NCBI RefSeq assembly: GCF_019311235.1
Contig: NZ_JAHWDF010000004.1
Coordinates: 62,001-126,000 of the forward strand
Direction of reading: 5' to 3'
DNA: 64,000 nt
Source of the DNA: Mesonia aestuariivivens
GTDB lineage: Bacteria; Bacteroidota; Bacteroidia; Flavobacteriales; Flavobacteriaceae
The notes under the pieces were generated by a model. It was given only the letters and a program-made list of their open reading frames with translations, was not told the origin of the DNA and made no database searches. Each line of letters starts with the position of its first letter. Positions within the stretch are counted from its first letter, which is position 1. Shown here piece by piece: positions 1 through 8,278 of the stretch. Made by a program: the position numbers and the translations under genes.

Positions 1-19
1 ACAGTATCACATCAGACCT

Positions 20-1270
20 ATGAAAATTCAACATTCAATATTTAAAATTCAAAATTTTAAAAAAGCGATTTGTTTCTGCTTACTACTTATTTTTAGTGTA
101 ACCACAAATGCTCAGTTGCTAGATAATTATATACAACAAGCGATAGAGAATAATCCAAAAGTAAAAGCAGTCGAGCTTAGCTATAAAGGTGCTCAAGAAA
201 AAGTAAATGAAGCCAATACCTTACCTAATACCGAATTTGGTGCTGGTTATTTTGTAAGCGAACCAGAAACACGAACCGGCGCGCAAAAAGCAAAGGTTTC
301 GGTTAGACAAATGATGCCTTGGTTTGGTACGATTACCGCTCGAGAAAACTACAGCTCTTCCTTAGCAGATGCAGCTTATGTAGATATTGTCATTGCTAAA
401 AGACAACTTGCTTTACAGGTAACCCAAACCTATTATCAATTGTATGCCTTAAAAAATAAGCAAAAAATCATTCAACAAAATTTAAAGCTACTTAGCACTT
501 ATGAAGATTTAGCGTTAAATGCAGTAGAAGTTAATAAAGCTTCTTCTGTAGAGGTTTTAAAAATTCAGATTCAACAAAATGAACTTAATGAGCAACGTGA
601 ACTATTAATGGGTGACGAATTGGCGATGGAAAGTAAGTTTAATAACCTGCTCAATCAAGAAGAACAAGCCATTATGGTAGAGGATTCTATTGATATTCCG
701 GTAGAAGAGCCTATGCTTAGCATGAACGATTTAGAATTACATCCAGAATTAGAAAAATACGATCAATTATTTCTTTCTATAAAGAAATCAGCTGCATTAA
801 ATAATTCAGAATCTTTACCGAGTGTAGGTATTGGCGTAGATTATATTGCTGTTGAAGAACGACCAAATATGAATTTTAGCGATAATGGTAAAGATATTTT
901 TATACCGATGCTCGCGGTATCAGTTCCTATTTTCAATCACAAATTTAAATCGGTTGAGCGTCAGTTAAATCTTCAGCAAGAAGAATTAAAAGCGCAAAAA
1001 GAATATCGAAAAAACCAATTAGACTCTCAATTAAAAGAAGCCCTTCAGCAACGCATTTCGGCAAGAATAAGTTATCAAACCCAACAAAAAAATATTACGC
1101 AAGCAAAAGATGCAGAAGACATTCTATTAAGACAATATGAAACTAGCATTCTCGATTTTCAAGAGGTCTTAGCTATTCAAGAATTACAACATAAATTTCA
1201 GCTTAAGCAAGTTGAAGCCATTAAAAATTATTATTTACAAACTGCAATTATTAACTATTTAAGTAACTAA
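20..1270 (+). CDS. TolC-family outer membrane factor (CusC-like)
   Basis: Outer-membrane channel of a tripartite heavy-metal efflux system, which would export Cu(I)/Ag(I) or similar ions with an RND pump and adaptor. The 416 residues start with a signal peptide of about 32 residues ending TNA/Q. Two helical-hairpin OEP repeats rich in Gln, Glu and Leu follow, the normal length and layout of a bacteroidal TolC protein. The matching pump is not in this window but probably lies just upstream. The next gene starts 3 bases after the stop, so the two are co-transcribed. Codons 2-13 lie in an AT-rich repeat also found at the mutB N-terminus (see findings). Metal specificity is inferred from neighbours. 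Confidence 0.9.
   Translation: MKIQHSIFKIQNFKKAICFCLLLIFSVTTNAQLLDNYIQQAIENNPKVKAVELSYKGAQEKVNEANTLPNTEFGAGYFVSEPETRTGAQKAKVSVRQMMPWFGTITARENYSSSLADAAYVDIVIAKRQLALQVTQTYYQLYALKNKQKIIQQNLKLLSTYEDLALNAVEVNKASSVEVLKIQIQQNELNEQRELLMGDELAMESKFNNLLNQEEQAIMVEDSIDIPVEEPMLSMNDLELHPELEKYDQLFLSIKKSAALNNSESLPSVGIGVDYIAVEERPNMNFSDNGKDIFIPMLAVSVPIFNHKFKSVERQLNLQQEELKAQKEYRKNQLDSQLKEALQQRISARISYQTQQKNITQAKDAEDILLRQYETSILDFQEVLAIQELQHKFQLKQVEAIKNYYLQTAIINYLSN
23..58 (+). repeat. AT-rich dispersed repeat, copy A (codons 2-13 of the TolC-family gene)
   Basis: A 36-base stretch that matches positions 25678-25713 at 31 of 36 bases without gaps and in the same reading frame. It encodes KIQHSIFKIQNF here and [12 protein letters not shown] there. 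It lies in the cytoplasmic n-region of the signal peptide, where sequence is weakly constrained. Confidence 0.5.
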
Positions 1271-1273
1271 ATT

Positions 1274-1804
1274 ATGAAACGTACCATTTTATGTGTAAGC
1301 CTTTTGGCCCTAAGTTTAACCGCTTGTAAAAACGAAACAAAATCTGATAAAGAAACTACTTCAGAAGAAAAAAGCGAACAAGTTGAAAAAGAAAATACTG
1401 AAAATTTACCGCTAGCTTTTCAATCTGAAAGTCAATATGAAATTGCCAGACTCTATTTAGACCTTAAAACCAAATTTGTAGAAGAAGACGCTTATGGCGC
1501 TAGAAAAATTGCTGAAATTATGCTGAAAAAATTTAGTGATGAAGAAATGAAAAGCATCGCTCAAAAAATTATTCACCAAGAAAATAATATCGAAAATCAG
1601 CGAAAAGCATTCTTTCAACTTTCAGAAATGTTAGAGCCTACTTTCGCCAAAAATATTTCTGGAGGAAAACTTTACAAACAATATTGCCCAATGGCGTTAG
1701 ATGGTAAAGGTGCTTTTTGGTTTTCTGCTGAAGAAAAAATTATGAATCCTTATTTTGGAGATAAAATGTTGCATTGTGGTGAAGTTCAAGAAACCCTAAA
1801 GTAA
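1274..1804 (+). CDS. DUF3347-type lipoprotein of the copper operon
   Basis: Predicted lipoprotein of 176 residues with lipobox LTAC (lipidated Cys18), then a charged linker rich in Glu and Lys (about 20-45) and a helical domain. The C-terminus has the pattern C138-P-M140 ... W149 ... N158-P-Y-F-G ... M165-x-x-C168. The same pattern ends the CusB-like protein at 5216-6877, so this is the stand-alone form of that DUF3347-type tail. The paired Cys and Met residues suggest a Cu(I) chaperone or buffer in the periplasm. It lies between the outer-membrane factor (3-base gap) and the regulator. Function is inferred; the family is uncharacterised. Confidence 0.8.
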   Translation: MKRTILCVSLLALSLTACKNETKSDKETTSEEKSEQVEKENTENLPLAFQSESQYEIARLYLDLKTKFVEEDAYGARKIAEIMLKKFSDEEMKSIAQKIIHQENNIENQRKAFFQLSEMLEPTFAKNISGGKLYKQYCPMALDGKGAFWFSAEEKIMNPYFGDKMLHCGEVQETLK

Positions 1805-1845
1805 ATTACATTTATCTAATTAGAAGATTAAAACTTTCTTATAAA

Positions 1846-2406
1846 ATGAAAAAAGAATTTTACATCAAAAATATGGTTTGCGATCGTTGTAAAATGGTAG
1901 TAAAACAGCTTGCTGAAAGTTTTCATGCCAATACCGAAGAAATTCAGTTAGGAAAAGTAGTCTTAAACATTAATCAAAATTTTAATCAAACTGAATTTGC
2001 TGAAGCCTTACAAAAAAACGGATTTAAATTGATGCAAAATCCAGAAATTCAACTTACAGAAGAAATTAAAATTGAATTGATTCATGCAATTGAAAAGCTT
2101 CATTCTATAGATAATATTTCTACTTATTTAGCTAATAAACTCCATAAAGATTATAGTTTATTGAGTAAAACCTTTAAAAAAATAGAGGCGCAAACTATTG
2201 AAAAATTCTTTATTAAACTTAAAATAGAAAAGGTAAAAGAATTTATACAGATGAATAAATTTTCGTTCTCAGAAATTGCTTATCAACTCGATTACAATTC
2301 AATTCATCATTTATCTAATCAGTTTAAAACTTTAACAGGAATGACGATGAGTGAATATAAAAACAGCCCAAATTGGAACCGCATTCCGCTTGATAAAATT
2401 GTGTAA
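1846..2406 (+). CDS. HMA-like domain fused to AraC-family DNA-binding domain (putative copper regulator)
   Basis: A 186-residue protein. Residues 1-68 resemble a heavy-metal-associated (HMA) fold: a beta strand, then NMVCDRC with Cys12 and Cys15 placed as in CopZ, and a helix. Residues 88-180 form an AraC-type double helix-turn-helix; the second helix pair covers FSEIAYQLDYNSIHHLSNQF and is followed by the typical KxxTGMTxSEY motif. Cytoplasmic. The Cys pair is the obvious metal sensor, so a direct Cu(I)-responsive activator of the adjacent copA is the simplest model. It is unlike MerR-type CueR or CopY. A 23-base inverted repeat at 2448-2470 upstream of copA is a candidate operator. Confidence 0.85.
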   Translation: MKKEFYIKNMVCDRCKMVVKQLAESFHANTEEIQLGKVVLNINQNFNQTEFAEALQKNGFKLMQNPEIQLTEEIKIELIHAIEKLHSIDNISTYLANKLHKDYSLLSKTFKKIEAQTIEKFFIKLKIEKVKEFIQMNKFSFSEIAYQLDYNSIHHLSNQFKTLTGMTMSEYKNSPNWNRIPLDKIV

Positions 2407-2447
2407 ATTCTATCGGTAATTCTGTAAGTCTAACAACGACAAACACA

Positions 2448-2470
2448 ATAACTTTGGTACTTAAAGTTAT
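2448..2470 (+). promoter_or_regulatory. Candidate operator overlapping the copA promoter
   Basis: Perfect inverted repeat ATAACTTT-N7-AAAGTTAT. Its left arm overlaps a perfect Bacteroidota -7 element, TAACTTTG (2449-2456), so a bound protein would sit at the transcription start. The N7 spacing also resembles MerR-type operators, but the only regulator nearby is the HMA-AraC protein. The binding partner is inferred. Confidence 0.5.
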
Positions 2471-2476
2471 AAGAAA

Positions 2477-5197
2477 ATGAAACATACTTATCATATAGAA
2501 GGAATGTCCTGCGCTGGTTGCCAAAATCACGTACAACAAACTTTAGAAAAAGTTAGCGGAGTAAAAAGTGTAATCGTTCATCTTGAAAAAGCTGAAGCCG
2601 AAATTGAAATGGAAAAACATATCCCTATCACAAAATTTCAGGAAGCTTTACAAAATGACGGCGGGAGCTATTCCATTCATCTTCCCGAAAAAGATTCCGA
2701 AGCAAGAAAACATACCTATTTTATTCAAGGTATGTCATGTTCAGGTTGCCAAAATCATGTGCATCAAACTTTAGAAAAAATTAGCGGAGTAAAAAGTGTA
2801 ATCGTTCATCTTGAAAAAGCTGAAGCCGAAATTGAAATGGAAAAACATATCCCTATCACAAAATTTCAAGAAGCTTTACAAAATGACGGCGGAAATTATT
2901 CAATTCATTCTTCGGAAGAAGAAATTAAGCCAACACAAAAAAAAACGACGCCACCTAAAAATGGTACTGGTGTTTATTATTGTCCGATGCATTGCGAAGG
3001 TGAAAAAACGTACCACCAAGCCGGTGACTGTCCAGTTTGTGGAATGGATTTAGTCGAAGAAGTTTCAGTAACACCTACAAAAACGCAATATACCTGCCCG
3101 ATGCATCCTGAAGTGGTTGAAGATTCTCCTGGTTCTTGCCCAAAATGCGGAATGGATTTGGTGCCTAAAGAACCCAACCTTTCTGCGGAAGAAAAAAATT
3201 ACCGAAAACTGCTCAAAAAATTTTGGTTGGCGTTGGGCTTCAGCATTCCGATATTTATCATTTCAATGTCAGATATGCTCAACAACAATCCGTTATATAC
3301 TATATTAGACTTAAAATATTGGAATTGGATTCAGTTAGCACTTTCTATTCCGGTTGTATTTTTCGCGGCTTGGTTATTTTTTGAACGTGCTTATAAATCA
3401 ATAAAAACCAGAAACCTCAATATGTTTACACTCATTGGCATTGGTTCTGGTGTCGCTTGGTGTTTTAGTATTGTGGCTTTAGTATTCCCTAACCTTTTTC
3501 CGCCACAATTTAAAACAGAAAACGGTACGGTTCACGTTTATTTTGAGGCTGCCACTGTAATTCTTACGTTGGTATTACTAGGTCAAGTAATGGAAGCGCG
3601 CGCTCATAGCAAAACCAATGCCGCCGTAAAAGAATTAATTAAATTAAGTCCTAATGAAGCAACCAAAGTAGTCGATGGGAAAGAAGAAAAAATTGCGGTA
3701 GATAAAATTCAAGTCGGTGAAATTCTACGTGTAAAACCTGGAGAGAAAATACCGGTAGATGGTGTCATTACCGAAGGTTCAAGTTCAATTGATGAATCGA
3801 TGATTACTGGAGAACCCATTCCTATAGAAAAAAATAAAAATGACCAAGTAAGCTCTGGAACTATTAACGGGCAACAAAGCTTTTTGATGAAAGCTGAAAA
3901 AGTAGGTAATGAAACTCTACTTTCTCAAATTATTGAAATGGTAAATAAAGCCAGCCGAAGCCAAGCGCCTATTCAAAAATTAGCCGATAAAATTTCAGGT
4001 TATTTTGTGCCTGTGGTGGTTGGAGTTTCAATTCTCACTTTTATTATCTGGGCATTTTTTGGACCAAGCCCGGCTTATGTTTATGCTTTTGTAAATGCTG
4101 TTGCAGTATTAATCATTGCTTGCCCTTGTGCATTAGGTTTAGCAACCCCTATGTCGGTTATGGTTGGCGTAGGGAAAGGCGCACAAAACGGTGTACTCAT
4201 TAAAAATGCGGAGGCACTTGAAAAACTGAATAAAATCGATACGCTTATTCTTGATAAAACCGGAACACTTACAGAAGGTAAACCTAAAGTTGAAAAAATT
4301 GGGTATTCTAAAAATACTTCCGAAGAAAATGCAAGCCAATTAATGGCGTCTTTAAATCAATACAGTGAGCATCCGCTAGCAAAAGCTATTTTAACGTTTG
4401 CTAAGGAAGGAAATATTCAGCTTCAAGAAACTGAAAACTTTAAAGCCATTACTGGAAAAGGAGTTCAGGCTAAAATTGACAATGAAACTTATTTCTTAGG
4501 AAATAAACGACTGATAGAAGAAAACTCGATTAATATTGAAAAAAATCTTCAGCAAGAAATTCTTCAGCAGCAAGAAAAAGGAAAAACCATTTCTTACCTC
4601 GCCAATACTACCGAAGTTTTAGGTTACGTGGTCATTGGTGATCCTGTAAAGAAAAATGCAAAAAAAGCGATACAAAATCTGCATAAAAAGGGGATTAATG
4701 TAATAATGCTCACCGGTGATAACGAACAAACCGCTAGAGCAGTTGCCAAAGAAATAGGATTAGATAATTTTAAAGCCAATATGCTTCCCGATGGTAAACA
4801 ACAGGAAGTGGAACGTTTGCAAAACCAAGGTAAACAAGTTGCGATGGCCGGCGACGGAATTAATGATGCTCCTGCCCTTGCCCAAAGTAATATTGGTATT
4901 GCTATGGGAACAGGAACCGATGTAGCGATTGAAAGCGCTGAAGTCACGCTCGTTAAAGGCGATTTACACGGAATTATAAAAGCCTTAAAATTAAGTGATC
5001 AAGTAATGAAAAACATCAAACAAAATCTGTTTTTCGCACTTATTTATAACAGCATCGGCGTACCTATTGCGGCAGGTATTTTATTTCCTTTTTTAGGGAT
5101 TTTACTCTCACCGATGATTGCCGCTTTAGCAATGAGTTTTAGTTCGGTTTCGGTTATTACCAATGCGCTTCGATTGCGAGCCACAAATATTGATTAA
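2477..5197 (+). CDS. copA: Copper-translocating P1B-type ATPase with four N-terminal metal-binding modules
   Basis: ATP-driven Cu(I)/Ag(I) exporter of the inner membrane, 906 residues. In order: HMA1 (Cys12, Cys15); HMA2 (Cys88, Cys91), almost an exact copy of HMA1; two YHS-like heavy-metal-binding modules (Cys169...Cys185-x-x-Cys188 and Cys207...Cys221-x-x-Cys224, each with CPMH and CGMDL); then the ATPase core. Core motifs are TGE at 444-446, the membrane CPC at 549-551, phosphorylated Asp593 in DKTGTLT, TGDN, and GDGIND with Asp793. The CPC signature fits monovalent copper or silver. It has its own -7 element and candidate operator. The cusB-like gene follows after 18 bases. Four soluble metal sites is more than usual, and the tandem HMA copies look recent. 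Confidence 0.96.
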   Translation: MKHTYHIEGMSCAGCQNHVQQTLEKVSGVKSVIVHLEKAEAEIEMEKHIPITKFQEALQNDGGSYSIHLPEKDSEARKHTYFIQGMSCSGCQNHVHQTLEKISGVKSVIVHLEKAEAEIEMEKHIPITKFQEALQNDGGNYSIHSSEEEIKPTQKKTTPPKNGTGVYYCPMHCEGEKTYHQAGDCPVCGMDLVEEVSVTPTKTQYTCPMHPEVVEDSPGSCPKCGMDLVPKEPNLSAEEKNYRKLLKKFWLALGFSIPIFIISMSDMLNNNPLYTILDLKYWNWIQLALSIPVVFFAAWLFFERAYKSIKTRNLNMFTLIGIGSGVAWCFSIVALVFPNLFPPQFKTENGTVHVYFEAATVILTLVLLGQVMEARAHSKTNAAVKELIKLSPNEATKVVDGKEEKIAVDKIQVGEILRVKPGEKIPVDGVITEGSSSIDESMITGEPIPIEKNKNDQVSSGTINGQQSFLMKAEKVGNETLLSQIIEMVNKASRSQAPIQKLADKISGYFVPVVVGVSILTFIIWAFFGPSPAYVYAFVNAVAVLIIACPCALGLATPMSVMVGVGKGAQNGVLIKNAEALEKLNKIDTLILDKTGTLTEGKPKVEKIGYSKNTSEENASQLMASLNQYSEHPLAKAILTFAKEGNIQLQETENFKAITGKGVQAKIDNETYFLGNKRLIEENSINIEKNLQQEILQQQEKGKTISYLANTTEVLGYVVIGDPVKKNAKKAIQNLHKKGINVIMLTGDNEQTARAVAKEIGLDNFKANMLPDGKQQEVERLQNQGKQVAMAGDGINDAPALAQSNIGIAMGTGTDVAIESAEVTLVKGDLHGIIKALKLSDQVMKNIKQNLFFALIYNSIGVPIAAGILFPFLGILLSPMIAALAMSFSSVSVITNALRLRATNID
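2553..2892 (+). repeat. Tandem duplication of HMA domain coding sequence inside copA
   Basis: Two direct copies with a 228-base (76-codon) period. Positions 2553-2640 and 2781-2868 are identical over 88 bases; after one silent G/A difference the match resumes for 23 bases (2642-2664 and 2870-2892). The flanks, including the CxxC region and the linker, differ. Near identity at silent sites points to recent duplication or gene conversion within the gene. Confidence 0.9.
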
Positions 5198-5215
5198 TAG
5201 TTTAGAACAAATAAA

Positions 5216-6877
5216 ATGAAAAAATACCTAATATATATTCTTTTGATAGCGGCCGGAATTTTCTTGGGTTATCTTTTTTTTAATAATTCTTATTCAACTT
5301 CAGAAAATACTCATCAACATTCTGCTGAAGAAAAAAATAAATTATGGACGTGCTCGATGCATCCACAAATTGAATTAGAAGAACCTGGTGATTGCCCTAT
5401 TTGTGGTATGCAATTGATCCCTAAAGAAAAGTTGGTCAATGAAGTTGGTGAACATCAATTTACAATGACCAAAAATGCGATGGCTTTAGCAAATATTGAA
5501 ACTACTGTGATAGGAGAAGCTGCTAATGAAGCTGCTTCATTAAATATTTCTGGAAAAATAAAAGTTAATAAAAATGAAACTGCTACACAACCTGCTCATT
5601 TTAATGGGCGTATTGACAAGCTTTATGTGAAAACTATTGGAGAAACTGTAAAAACAGGACAGCTAGTTGCTAAAATTTATTCTCCCGAATTAGTGGCAGC
5701 GCAACAAGAATTGATTAGTGCTTATAAAAAACGTGAAAGCCAGCCTCGACTCTACCAAGCGGTACATAATAAATTTAAAAATTGGAAAATTCATACGAAA
5801 CAATTACAAGAAATTGAAAAGAGCGGAAAACCACAAATGCACATGAACATTTTTGTCCATGTCTCTGGGGTTGTCACTTCTATTGAAGTTAAGGAAGGTT
5901 CTCACATTATGGATGGCAAACCTATTTTTGAGGTTTCCAATCTTTCTACAGTTTGGGCAGAATTTGATGTTTATGAAAATGAAATTAAGAGTCTAAAGCA
6001 AGGACAAAAAATTCAAATAAAAGCAGAAGCTTATCCCGATAAAAACTTTGAAGCCAAAATTAGTTTTATAGATCCTATCCTCAATTCTTCTACCCGAACA
6101 GTAACTGTACGCGTAGAATTAGACAACAAGAATAATCTTTTAAAACCGGGAATGTTTGTTATTGCAAATTTAAAAAGTAAAGATGAAAACTCTAAGAATA
6201 TTACCATTCCAAAATCAGCAGTCATGTGGACGGGAGAACGCTCTTTGGTTTATTTAAAAAGTAATGATAATCCGCCTACATTAGAAATGCGTGAGGTAAA
6301 ACTTAGTGCTGAACACGGGAAGCAATATACTATTTCAAGCGGCCTTCAAAAGGGAGACGAAATTGTAACCAACGGAACTTTCACGGTCGATGCCGCAGCG
6401 CAACTTCAAGGAAAAAAATCGATGATGAACAAAGAAGCACCACTTCAGCTTTCTAAAAAAACTCAACAAGAATTCTCTAACGTGGTAACAAAATACCTTC
6501 AATTAAAAGACGCATTGGTTAATGATAAAACCGAAAAGGCACAAAAAGCTTCAAAAGAAAGTTTAGTGTATTTAGAGAACATTCAAATTTCTAATGAAAA
6601 AATTTCAACTGAAATACAATCTTTAAAAAATCTTTTTGTGTCAATTGGTCAATCTACTGAAATAGTACAGCAACGAAAAACATTCATTTCACTCTCAGAT
6701 GAAATGATTAAAATTTTAAAAAAAATATCACAACCTCAACCTTTATATATTCAAAAATGCCCCATGGCAAATAATAATCAAGGAGCCAAATGGTTAAGTT
6801 TAGAAAAAGAAATAAAAAATCCTTATTACGGAACTTCTATGTTAACTTGTGGCAGCGTTATTGATATAATAAATTAA
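5216..6877 (+). CDS. CusB-like periplasmic adaptor with heavy-metal-binding and DUF3347-type domains
   Basis: Membrane-fusion subunit linking an RND pump to its outer-membrane factor, 553 residues. It has an N-terminal membrane anchor (about 4-22), a His-rich linker, and a YHS-like module (Cys46, His49, Cys60-P-I-Cys63-G-M65). The adaptor core follows: barrel-sandwich hybrid, a short alpha-hairpin and beta-barrel, about 75-405. A helical DUF3347-type tail ends in Cys515-P-Met517 ... Met542-x-x-Cys545. The tail matches the lipoprotein at 1274-1804. It follows copA by 18 bases, so ATPase and adaptor are probably co-expressed. Both ends carry Cys/Met metal sites, consistent with handing periplasmic copper to the pump, which is known for CusB methionines. 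Confidence 0.93.
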   Translation: MKKYLIYILLIAAGIFLGYLFFNNSYSTSENTHQHSAEEKNKLWTCSMHPQIELEEPGDCPICGMQLIPKEKLVNEVGEHQFTMTKNAMALANIETTVIGEAANEAASLNISGKIKVNKNETATQPAHFNGRIDKLYVKTIGETVKTGQLVAKIYSPELVAAQQELISAYKKRESQPRLYQAVHNKFKNWKIHTKQLQEIEKSGKPQMHMNIFVHVSGVVTSIEVKEGSHIMDGKPIFEVSNLSTVWAEFDVYENEIKSLKQGQKIQIKAEAYPDKNFEAKISFIDPILNSSTRTVTVRVELDNKNNLLKPGMFVIANLKSKDENSKNITIPKSAVMWTGERSLVYLKSNDNPPTLEMREVKLSAEHGKQYTISSGLQKGDEIVTNGTFTVDAAAQLQGKKSMMNKEAPLQLSKKTQQEFSNVVTKYLQLKDALVNDKTEKAQKASKESLVYLENIQISNEKISTEIQSLKNLFVSIGQSTEIVQQRKTFISLSDEMIKILKKISQPQPLYIQKCPMANNNQGAKWLSLEKEIKNPYYGTSMLTCGSVIDIIN

Positions 6878-6975
6878 ATAAGAATTAACTACTCGACGCA
6901 ATATTTTTTTATTAATTTAGTTAATCATTTACACCAACTATATGAAATAAAGTTACTTTTAAAAGTCGTAACATA

Positions 6976-7572
6976 ATGAACGCTTTATTAGAAAAGACCA
7001 AAACCCACTGCCAACAACTTCTTTCAGAAAGTAGATGTAAAGAACTTGCTTTTCATAATTCTCAGCACACTAAAGAAGTATTTAATAGTGCAAAAAAAAT
7101 TGGTGCTTATGTAAATTTATCAGAAGAAGAGCTAGAAATTGTTCTTTTAGCTGCTTTATTTCACGATACTGGCAATATGGATTGTTTTAAAAATCATGAA
7201 AGTGTAAGCGCCCAAAAAGCTTCAGATTATTTAAATGAAATTGGATTTGAGCCTTCTAAAATTGAGAAAGTTATCAAATGTATTTTGGCTACTAAAATGC
7301 CACAATCTCCTACCAACATATTAGAAGAAGTTATTTGTGATGCAGATTTGGCACATTTAGGGGAAGAGAGTTTTATTTCTAAAAACGGATTATTGCGTAA
7401 AGAATGGAGTGAACATTTAAAAATTTGCTTTAGTAATAAAGAATGGGTAAAATTAAATATCGATTTTTTAGAATGTCATCGTTATTTTACTCCCTACGGA
7501 AAAAAACTTCTTCTACCACAAAAGAAAAAAAATTTAAAAATTTTAAAACAACAGTTTTCTGAAATTTATTAA
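6976..7572 (+). CDS. HD-domain metal-dependent phosphohydrolase
   Basis: Cytoplasmic HD-superfamily protein of 198 residues. The metal-binding pattern is complete: His31 (QHTKEV), His63-Asp64 (FHDTG), His74 and Asp124 (CDADLAHLG). No other domain is visible, so this is a small stand-alone phosphohydrolase; substrate unknown (a nucleotide or nucleotide second messenger would be typical of the superfamily). It lies between the adaptor gene (98-base gap) and the response regulator (37-base gap), all on one strand. The upstream gap holds the small palindrome AAAGT-T-ACTTT (6949-6959), loosely similar to the copA operator, so metal control is possible but unproven. Confidence 0.85.
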   Translation: MNALLEKTKTHCQQLLSESRCKELAFHNSQHTKEVFNSAKKIGAYVNLSEEELEIVLLAALFHDTGNMDCFKNHESVSAQKASDYLNEIGFEPSKIEKVIKCILATKMPQSPTNILEEVICDADLAHLGEESFISKNGLLRKEWSEHLKICFSNKEWVKLNIDFLECHRYFTPYGKKLLLPQKKKNLKILKQQFSEIY

Positions 7573-7609
7573 GAGTTTTTTCTCTGATTAAAATGATAAC
7601 AACCTCATT

Positions 7610-8278
7610 ATGCATATTTTAATCATTGAAGATGAACAAAGTATCGTAGATTTTCTTCAGCAAGGTTTAGAAGAAGAATCTTACGAAGTGAGCTCGTTTA
7701 CAAACGGAAAAGAAGGATTTCAATACGCTTTACAACAATCTTTTGATTTAATTATTTTAGATTGGATGTTACCTGGATTGCCAGGGATTGAAGTTTGTAA
7801 AGAAATTAGAAAAAAAGATTCCACTACTCCAATTATCTTTTTAACGGCAAAAGACACCATTGAAGACACCATTGAAGGTTTACAATCAGGTGCCAATGAT
7901 TACATAAAAAAACCCTTCCATTTTACTGAATTATTAGAACGTATTAAAGTACAGTTACGTTCAAAAACCGATGGAAACTTTAGTTATCAATTGGGTAAAA
8001 TTCAGCTTAATCCTTCTACTCATCAAGTTTTTAAAAATGAAAAAGAAATAAAACTTACCCAAAAAGAATTTTCACTTTTAGAATATCTTTTAAAGCATAA
8101 AGAGCAGGTTTGTACCCGTAAAAAAATACTTGAAAACGTTTGGGACATTAATTTTGATTATGATTCTGGTGTAATTGATGTTTTTATAAATGCGTTGAGA
8201 AAAAAACTACATTTGTCTGCTGAAGAAAATTATATCCAAACTGTAAGGGGTGTTGGCTATATAGCCAAAGAAGAATGA
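7610..8278 (+). CDS. OmpR/PhoB-family response regulator (PmrA/CusR-like)
   Basis: Transcription factor of 222 residues: receiver domain 1-115 with phospho-acceptor Asp51, acidic Glu7/Asp8 and Lys101, then a winged-helix trans_reg_C domain about 125-220 ending in the usual TVRGVGYIAK. Its stop overlaps the start of the kinase gene (ATGA), so the pair is translationally coupled. The two operons downstream each carry CTTAAG-N5-CTTAAG upstream; winged-helix regulators of this class bind 11-base direct repeats of this kind. Those sites are its most likely targets. Proximity to copA and cusB would also allow a CusR-like role; the boxes favour the PmrA-like reading. Confidence 0.93.
   Translation: MHILIIEDEQSIVDFLQQGLEEESYEVSSFTNGKEGFQYALQQSFDLIILDWMLPGLPGIEVCKEIRKKDSTTPIIFLTAKDTIEDTIEGLQSGANDYIKKPFHFTELLERIKVQLRSKTDGNFSYQLGKIQLNPSTHQVFKNEKEIKLTQKEFSLLEYLLKHKEQVCTRKKILENVWDINFDYDSGVIDVFINALRKKLHLSAEENYIQTVRGVGYIAKEE

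Noticed and set aside
2553-2892. Direct repeats as a CRISPR-like array
   Set aside because: Only two long copies, in frame within copA, encoding HMA domains.
4624-4947. Minus-strand open frame of 107 codons inside copA (similar shadows at 19434-19769 and 26385-26807)
   Set aside because: Antisense shadows of strongly conserved coding sequence, with no independent protein features.
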